A stretch of DNA of 64,000 bases from JALEFZ01 sp039817415. Lineage in GTDB: Bacteria; Bacteroidota; Bacteroidia; J057. Of this stretch, positions 61,259 to 64,000 are shown piece by piece. How positions within the stretch are numbered: the stretch's first letter is position 1; each line of letters opens with the position of its first letter. The stretch is taken from the NCBI GenBank assembly GCA_039817415.1, contig JBCBVV010000004.1, positions 176,882-240,881 on the forward strand. The letters are read 5' to 3'. The notes beneath the pieces were generated by a model. The model saw only the letters and a list, made by a program, of their open reading frames with translations. It was not told the DNA's origin and did no database searches. Position numbers and translations under genes: made by a program.

Positions 61259-63523
61259 CTACCTCCTTTTATCGCCTTTGAAAGATAAGTCACCCCCTTC
61301 CTTCTTCCCACCTTGTTCAATCCAATAGATGAGTTTATCCTTCAAATCCTTAAGTCTAACAGGCTTGGATAAAAAGTCGTTCATTCCTGCTTCAAAACAG
61401 GCTTCTCGATCCGTGCTAAACGCATTGGCAGTCATGGCAATAATAGTAGGTTCACCAAATTCCTTTTTTCGTTTGCGAATAACTTTAGTGGCAGTAATTC
61501 CATCCATAATTGGCATTTGCATATCCATCAAAATCAGATCGTAGGATCCCCTCTCTAAAGCAAAAACTGCCTGTTGCCCATCACCAACCACATCTGCTGT
61601 TAGCCCTATTTTTTTCAACATCTTAAGTGCTACTTTTTGATTGACGATGTTGTCTTCCACAATCAGTATGGCTGTATCTTTGTGTTCGAACAGATTTGAT
61701 TTTTCTGTTGTCGGAGCCGGTGGGGAGGAGGGAATTGAGGTTTCAGGAGAAAGTAAATTAGATAGCTTGACCCGTAACTGAGTAGCTTTGACAGGTTTGT
61801 GAATGTATTCGTTTATGTATTTTCGATTATCCATACTAAGGGTCATGCCCAGAGAAGTTAACATCAGAATAGGGAGGGCAGAAAGGGATTGAATTTGGCG
61901 AAGCTCTTTGGCAAAGGATAGTCCGTTTTTTTCCGGCATCTGATAATCCAAAATCACCAGCTGAATATCATCCTGTGTAATTAAAATTTGCTCCGCAATT
62001 TCCGTATTTCCAGCAAGAATAGGAGTATAGCCCCAATTCAGACATTGTTTCTGTAAAATTTCTCGGTTAGTCTGGTTGTCATCAACAATCAAAATCTTTT
62101 GCCCTGAACCAATAGTTGAAGGAGGGCATAGTTCTGCATCGTCTTTAACTTCAGGGGCCCGAATCGTAAAGAAAAAACTACTGCCTTTTCCTGGCTCACT
62201 TTTCACCCATATTTCTCCCCCCATCAACTCTACTAATCTTCTAGATATTGCTAATCCAAGACCTGTTCCGCCATATTTGCGAGTAGTTGTAGCATCTACC
62301 TGTGAAAAAGAACGGAACAACCGATTTTGTGCCTCTTGTGATATTCCGATTCCACTATCTCTTACCTCGAATACTAGAACCTGTCTCCCATTGGTTGCGC
62401 CTTTTGAGCTTACCCAAACGAGAATTTCTCCTTCCTCAGTGAATTTTATCGCGTTATTCGTCAGATTAATGAGGACTTGCCGAAGGCGGGTAAGGTCGGA
62501 AGCTACTGCTTGGGGCACTTCTTTATCAATATAATACATCAATTCTAGCCCCTTTTCAGTTGCTTTTCCAGACAGCAGATCAAGGGCATCCTCCAAGGCC
62601 TGAGCCACTGAAAAAGGATGAATTTCCAGCTCCAATTTTCCTGCTTCTATTTTCGAGAAATCAAGGATGTCATTGATAATCGAAAGAAGATTCTCACCAC
62701 TCAACCGAACAGTCTCGACCAAACCCTTTTGTTCCTTGGATAAGTGGGTTTGCTGCAGCAGGCTAGTCATACCAATAACCGCATTCATCGGAGTACGAAT
62801 CTCATGACTCATGGTTGATAGAAACTGAGACTTTGCCACCACGGCTTGCTTGGCCTGAAAGTTACTTTCTTGTAGTTCTTTATTAAGGTTCTGCTGTTCC
62901 TCCAACAATCTGGACACTTGCTGATTTTGGGCTTGAGCATCATTCTGGAGTTCCTGATGGACCAAGTGGTGTTGCTTCAGAATATGTAGCACTGCCCATA
63001 GGTTCATCCCAAAAAGGACATTGGTAAACCAAACATCTACTATGATATCACTTCTTATTGCCTCGGCCACTCCCCAATCTGCTTGAAAGGAAATAGTTGC
63101 AAGTACAAATACTCCTAAAATGGCTAGGGTAAGCCAAATGGACCATTTACGGCTAAGGAGCAAATCAGTACTTATAACCAAAGAAACAAACCAAACCGAG
63201 ATAGTTGGGTGGGTAGGAAAGCCAGATGCGACGACATAAATTGAGAGCGAAACAAATAGCGTTCCTAGAAAAGTAAGAGCTGCCGGTTGAGTAGAATTAC
63301 TAAATCGGAGCAAAATAATAGGCAAAAAGAAAAGTCCTAGGGAAATCGCTAAAGTGATACGTGAGGCCCCAGGAGAAGGAAGCACCAATGACAAGCATAA
63401 TATGGCAGAAACCATGCACACAAACATGATCGAAAATCGATAAATAACCTCAGCTTTGAGTCTTATAGATAGCTGGTCAGCTTTTCGAAAGTACTCTAGG
63501 CTCCAATCTGCTAGTCTTTTCAT
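61259..63523 (-). CDS. Hybrid sensor histidine kinase with two receiver domains
   Basis: 754 residues. The N-terminus has about six TM helices (residues 30-185) with no large periplasmic domain. A coiled coil (about 186-228) leads to HisKA with His240 in STMSHEIRTPMNAVIG, then HATPase with NLTNNAIKFT, DSGIGIS and GGTGLGLAISRRLV. Two REC domains follow: one around 488-600 with LVILDYQMPEKNG and a second around 635-745 with LILMDMQMPIMDG. No output domain is attached, so the signal probably passes to a separate phosphotransfer or regulator protein. The stimulus is unknown. Confidence 0.92.
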   Translation of the reverse strand: MKRLADWSLEYFRKADQLSIRLKAEVIYRFSIMFVCMVSAILCLSLVLPSPGASRITLAISLGLFFLPIILLRFSNSTQPAALTFLGTLFVSLSIYVVASGFPTHPTISVWFVSLVISTDLLLSRKWSIWLTLAILGVFVLATISFQADWGVAEAIRSDIIVDVWFTNVLFGMNLWAVLHILKQHHLVHQELQNDAQAQNQQVSRLLEEQQNLNKELQESNFQAKQAVVAKSQFLSTMSHEIRTPMNAVIGMTSLLQQTHLSKEQKGLVETVRLSGENLLSIINDILDFSKIEAGKLELEIHPFSVAQALEDALDLLSGKATEKGLELMYYIDKEVPQAVASDLTRLRQVLINLTNNAIKFTEEGEILVWVSSKGATNGRQVLVFEVRDSGIGISQEAQNRLFRSFSQVDATTTRKYGGTGLGLAISRRLVELMGGEIWVKSEPGKGSSFFFTIRAPEVKDDAELCPPSTIGSGQKILIVDDNQTNREILQKQCLNWGYTPILAGNTEIAEQILITQDDIQLVILDYQMPEKNGLSFAKELRQIQSLSALPILMLTSLGMTLSMDNRKYINEYIHKPVKATQLRVKLSNLLSPETSIPSSPPAPTTEKSNLFEHKDTAILIVEDNIVNQKVALKMLKKIGLTADVVGDGQQAVFALERGSYDLILMDMQMPIMDGITATKVIRKRKKEFGEPTIIAMTANAFSTDREACFEAGMNDFLSKPVRLKDLKDKLIYWIEQGGKKEGGDLSFKGDKRR

Positions 63524-64000
63524 ACAGTTGATTTAACGGGACGACGGGGGTGTAATGTCCCCAAATCCACATAGGTTTTCTAGACTGGTTTGCCTACAGG
63601 CTTACTTTATACGAATACAAAAAGATTTAGTAAAAATATTTTCCACAAAAAAATATTGATTGAATAGTTGATTTTTTTAGGATTACTAAGGGCTAACCTT
63701 ATTGCTAATTTTCTCACACCTAAATCTTACTCTCCTTTAAAGAGCCTCGTTTTTCCCAGAAAATTCTTCAAAAATTAGCCCTACATGAAAAGATGAACGA
63801 ATATCTGAAGGCTGGGCTAACTCAGATTTCTTTCCAGAGAATGTACAGGAATAGGGATTAATTTAGATAGGACGATCAACTAAATAGATGGAATTCAATA
63901 TTTACCATAAGAGTGAAGAGTTCCCCCCTAGGTAGGATGAACTGGAAGTTTGGAGCATATACGCCAGTTTTTAGCCAAGACTTGATTTTTCTTACCCATT
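63524..64000. other. AT-rich region at the right edge without a recognisable gene
   Basis: 477 bases upstream of the hybrid kinase gene on the minus strand and running off the window. A small hairpin (GGGG...CCCC, 63545-63563) lies near the kinase start. No open frame with coding character, no tRNA and no repeat were recognised. Confidence 0.5.

Noticed and set aside
1..64000. Mobile elements, prophage, tRNA or rRNA genes
   Set aside because: No transposase, integrase, phage structural gene, cloverleaf-like tRNA or rRNA segment was recognised on either strand.

Overview
The window looks like chromosomal DNA of a free-living member of the Bacteroidota (Cytophagia/Saprospiria-like; the exact class cannot be read from sequence alone). 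The evidence is four proteins with C-terminal type IX secretion (T9SS) sorting domains, many lipoproteins, poor Shine-Dalgarno signals, several promoter -7 elements of the Bacteroidota type TAnnTTTG, and families typical of the phylum (LruC, head-GIN/DUF2807, Wzi-like barrel, DUF1800/DUF1501 pair, TPR histidine kinase). No rRNA, tRNA, CRISPR array, phage gene or insertion sequence was seen.

Layout. 0-4.4 kb: two tandem paralogues made of duplicated GH2-type sugar-binding domains, a Ycf48-like lipoprotein and an unknown secreted protein. 4.4-8.3 kb: housekeeping (ogt, hemF, an aspartate-type aminotransferase) and a small lipoprotein. 8.3-13.4 kb: a large T9SS calcium-repeat adhesin, a small FnIII-like orphan and an M23 peptidase. 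14-21.3 kb: acyl-CoA dehydrogenase, a DUF3524 glycosyltransferase related to the tRNA-queuosine mannosyltransferase of animals, DUF983, the DUF1800-DUF1501 pair and truB. 21.4-29.6 kb: LruC and DUF2807 surface lipoproteins, a HAD phosphatase, an RND/MMPL exporter and a Wzi-like barrel.

29.7-35.4 kb is the most striking block. A glycosyltransferase, a T9SS-secreted vanadium haloperoxidase with a complete metal-site signature and a ModABC-type oxyanion transporter lie in one tight five-gene run. This suggests that uptake of an oxyanion (molybdate or vanadate) and haloperoxidase production are linked.

35.4-41.4 kb: an SDR enzyme and TetR regulator with three matching palindromic operators, a NADAR-GNAT-HEAT run facing an ArsR-SRPBCC pair with its own palindromes, YbaK, and an ECF sigma / one-TM protein / CpxP-like protein module. 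42.2-47.2 kb: an operon with a MauL-type cupredoxin, an outer-membrane porin, a TPR histidine kinase and a LuxR-type regulator. 47.2-55.7 kb: a 1628-residue T9SS protein with four near-identical LTD-like repeats and six CHRD domains, a phosphodiester glycosidase and a T9SS protein with three copies of an unrecognised repeat. 55.7-63.5 kb: a GT2/GT39 polyprenyl-sugar pair, two small membrane proteins, a LOG-family enzyme, a VOC protein and a hybrid histidine kinase. The last 0.5 kb has no recognisable gene.

Many starts were moved inward from the longest frame when the upstream codon was TTG or GTG and an ATG with a signal peptide or conserved N-terminus lies inside. Family calls rest on motifs recognised by eye; no database search was run.
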